From contig NZ_CAMIAN010000010.1 of the NCBI RefSeq assembly GCF_946221155.1, positions 1 through 57,588 on the forward strand: a stretch of 57,588 nt of DNA, given 5' to 3'. Position 1 is the first letter of the stretch. Every line of letters begins with the position of its first letter. Positions 55,943 through 57,588 of the stretch are shown piece by piece. The notes under the pieces are model-generated. The model did no database searches, was not told the origin of the DNA, and saw only the letters and a list, made by a program, of their open reading frames with translations. Made by a program: the position numbers and the translations under genes. Origin of the DNA: an uncultured Corynebacterium sp. (GTDB taxonomy: Bacteria; Actinomycetota; Actinomycetes; Mycobacteriales; Mycobacteriaceae).

Positions 55943-57588
55943 CTAAACCCGCAGTTCAGCGGCCCCTCCGCCGCCCTCGCCGGCGGCCAGCGGCGCCGCC
56001 GCCTCCAGCGCCTCCACGCCGAAGGCCATGTCGTGGGTGTTGTCCGCACTGGTGTAGGTGCGCCGCTCCTTGATGTAGTCGTGCTCCATCCGCCACGGAT
56101 CCCCAGCGGCCTGGCGCGGCAGAGTCCCCACGCTGCGCTGGATATATCCACTGGTCATTTCCAAAAGTGGCAGGTCGGCGGGCTCTCCGTCGGGAAGGAC
56201 CGGGCAGGCCCACTGCTCACCACGCGAATCCATGTCCTTCCACAGCTGCACCAAGTACCGCGAGGTCATGTCCGCCCGCAACGTCCACGACTGGTTCAAA
56301 TACCCAATGGTGTAGGAGAAGTTCGGCAGCCGGTTAGCCATCATGGCACGATAAGCCACCAGAGATTCGGTGGGTACTGGGGCGCCATCGACTGAGAAGT
56401 TGGCGTCACCAAAAGCAAGAAGTTGTAGCCCCGTGGCGATCACCAAGACATCAGTCTCGATGTACCCGCCGGAGCGCAACCGCACCCCACCAGCGTCGAC
56501 GCGCTCGATGTGGTCGGTGACGACCTTCGCCCCGTCGCGCACGGCCTTGAAGAAATCGCCGCCGGGGGACTTGCAGACGCGCTGGTCCCACGGGCCGTAT
56601 GGGGGAGTGAAGTTGCGGCGGACCTCGTCGGCGGGCAGGTATAGGCGGTTCCAGCCGCGGAACACGAGCTTCGCGATGCTGGGGAAGGTTTGGCATAGGT
56701 GGTACTGCGCCATGTCGCGGCCGATGTGCAGGCTGCGTGCCAAGCGGTGGCCGAATTTGCCGGGCTCGGTGCTTAAGGCCAGGCCGACGAGGGAGCTGAT
56801 CGTGTCCGTCTCTGGCAGTGGTGCGATGTAGGTGGGGGTGCGTTGCAGCATCGTCACGTCCGCACCCATCGCGTGCAGCGCCGGGACCAGCGTAATTGCC
56901 GTCGCACCGGAGCCGATCACTGTGACCTTCTTACCGCGCACGTCAAGGTCGCGGGGCCATTGCTGTGGGTGCAGGGCGGTGCCTTCGAAGGTATTGACGC
57001 CCTCAATCTCCGCCGTGAACCCTTCAGCATGGCGGTAGTATCCGGTGGCGAAGTGGAGGCGGCGTGTCCACGTGGTGATGGCCGGCTGCCCGGGGTTGAC
57101 AGTAGCGGCAGAGCCGGCGGCGGGGTCAGCGGCGGTGGCGCCGTCGGTGCCCTCGGAGTTTGCGTGGCCGGACCGGCCGACGCGCATGGTTACCTCCCAC
57201 AGACCGCGGTCGGTGTGGAAGTTCACGGATTCAACCCAGGTGGATAGCTGCAGGCGTTCGAGCATGCCGATGTCCTGGGCAGCTTCGCGGCAGTAGTCGC
57301 GGATCTGCTTGCCGGATCCAAGGGTGCCCTTGTGCGGCCACTTCTTGAAGGGGAGGGAGAACGTGGCCATGTCGGAGTCCGAGCGGATGCCGGGGTATTG
57401 GAAGGTGGCCCAGGTTCCGCCGACGTCGTAGTTGGAGTCTACGGCGGCCCAGTTCCATCCGGGGAAGTTCTTGTTTACGTGGTAGGCGATGTCGATGCCG
57501 GAGAGGCCCGCGCCGACGATGAGGAGGTCGAGGGGGCGCTCGGCGGTAGCTTCCGTGAGTGCAGGGAGGGGAGAGGCGGAGGGGGAAG
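55943..57588 (-). CDS. Flavin-dependent Baeyer-Villiger-type monooxygenase (5' truncated by window edge)
   Basis: The frame stays open from the stop at 55943 to the last base of the window, so the start lies to the right. Near the edge stands the FAD motif LLIVGAGLSGIDIAYHV and GGTWATFQYPGIRSDSDM. The Baeyer-Villiger fingerprint FEGTALHPQQWPRD matches FxGxxxHxxxWP. The NADPH Rossmann motif KVTVIGSGATAITLVPAL follows. It would oxidise ketones or other lipophilic substrates with NADPH and O2; the substrate is unknown. The internal ATG at 57370 lies after the FAD motif and cannot be the start. A TATTGACGCC word is at 56992-57001. Confidence 0.9.
   Translation of the reverse strand, partial: SPSASPLPALTEATAERPLDLLIVGAGLSGIDIAYHVNKNFPGWNWAAVDSNYDVGGTWATFQYPGIRSDSDMATFSLPFKKWPHKGTLGSGKQIRDYCREAAQDIGMLERLQLSTWVESVNFHTDRGLWEVTMRVGRSGHANSEGTDGATAADPAAGSAATVNPGQPAITTWTRRLHFATGYYRHAEGFTAEIEGVNTFEGTALHPQQWPRDLDVRGKKVTVIGSGATAITLVPALHAMGADVTMLQRTPTYIAPLPETDTISSLVGLALSTEPGKFGHRLARSLHIGRDMAQYHLCQTFPSIAKLVFRGWNRLYLPADEVRRNFTPPYGPWDQRVCKSPGGDFFKAVRDGAKVVTDHIERVDAGGVRLRSGGYIETDVLVIATGLQLLAFGDANFSVDGAPVPTESLVAYRAMMANRLPNFSYTIGYLNQSWTLRADMTSRYLVQLWKDMDSRGEQWACPVLPDGEPADLPLLEMTSGYIQRSVGTLPRQAAGDPWRMEHDYIKERRTYTSADNTHDMAFGVEALEAAAPLAAGEGGGGAAELRV

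Noticed and set aside
1248..57001. TGACGCC words as an amino-acid motif
   Set aside because: Copies occur in sense (Asp-Ala) and antisense (Gly-Val) and in non-coding gaps, so a shared peptide cannot explain them.

Overview
The window is the replication-origin region of a high-GC actinobacterium. Gene content and order (rpmH-rnpA-yidD-yidC-rsmG-parA-parB on one side, dnaA-dnaN-recF-dciA-gyrB on the other, then cwlM-trxA-trxB-sigM-murJ, pcnA, leuS, ino1, ponA and rpsF-ssb-rplI) are those of Corynebacterium. The LAxTG-type sortase signal and the putative leaderless promoters fit this. A lipophilic species of the C. jeikeium type is plausible, but the species cannot be fixed from this sequence alone.

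Layout. 1-690: 3' end of a sortase-anchored surface protein and a bidirectional terminator. 691-9272 (minus strand): alpha/beta hydrolase, gyrB, dciA, recF, dnaN and dnaA, with DnaA-box clusters in both gaps flanking dnaA (oriC). 9981-16140 (plus): rpmH, rnpA, yidD, yidC, rsmG, parA, parB and a nitroreductase, with five 16-bp parS sites. 16344-28698: a GNAT-like protein, then a minus-strand block of pseudo-amidase CwlM, TrxA, TrxB, SigM, a MurJ-pseudokinase fusion, a DUF6049 exported protein and a Nudix hydrolase. 28885-33048 (plus): pcnA, a YqgE-like gene, azlCD and a second Nudix hydrolase. 33075-41055: transporters (SBF-like, MFS, Pit), a nucleoside hydrolase/ribokinase pair and small membrane proteins. 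41140-48355: leuS, a membrane protein, USP, MarR, ino1 and DUF5318. 48348-54678 (plus): class A PBP, GT87, a small membrane protein, rpsF, ssb and rplI. 54679-55942: 1.26 kb without a convincing gene but rich in structured repeats. 55943-57588: a Baeyer-Villiger-type monooxygenase that runs off the right edge.

Functionally the window joins chromosome replication (DnaA, DnaN, RecF, DciA, GyrB, SSB) and segregation (ParA, ParB, parS) with ribosome, RNase P and membrane-insertase genes. It also holds an envelope and redox group: CwlM, MurJ, PBP and GT87 for the wall, Ino1 for mycothiol and phosphoinositides, TrxA/TrxB and SigM for thiol stress.

The most unusual signals are not genes. (1) A short dispersed DNA word, T-rich sequence followed by TGACGCC, occurs far above chance on both strands and often sits in dispensable linkers or inserts. 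(2) Three hairpins at 54895-55012 share the 9-nt loop CYTAGACAC but have different, mutually complementary stems. (3) The same gene-poor zone holds a perfect 21-bp inverted repeat, a tandem 62-bp repeat and an orphan TTCG-tetraloop terminator. (4) One parS site is the core of a 30-bp palindrome shaped like a terminator. (5) A 29-bp perfect palindrome lies inside parB. All counts were made by eye and should be recomputed.
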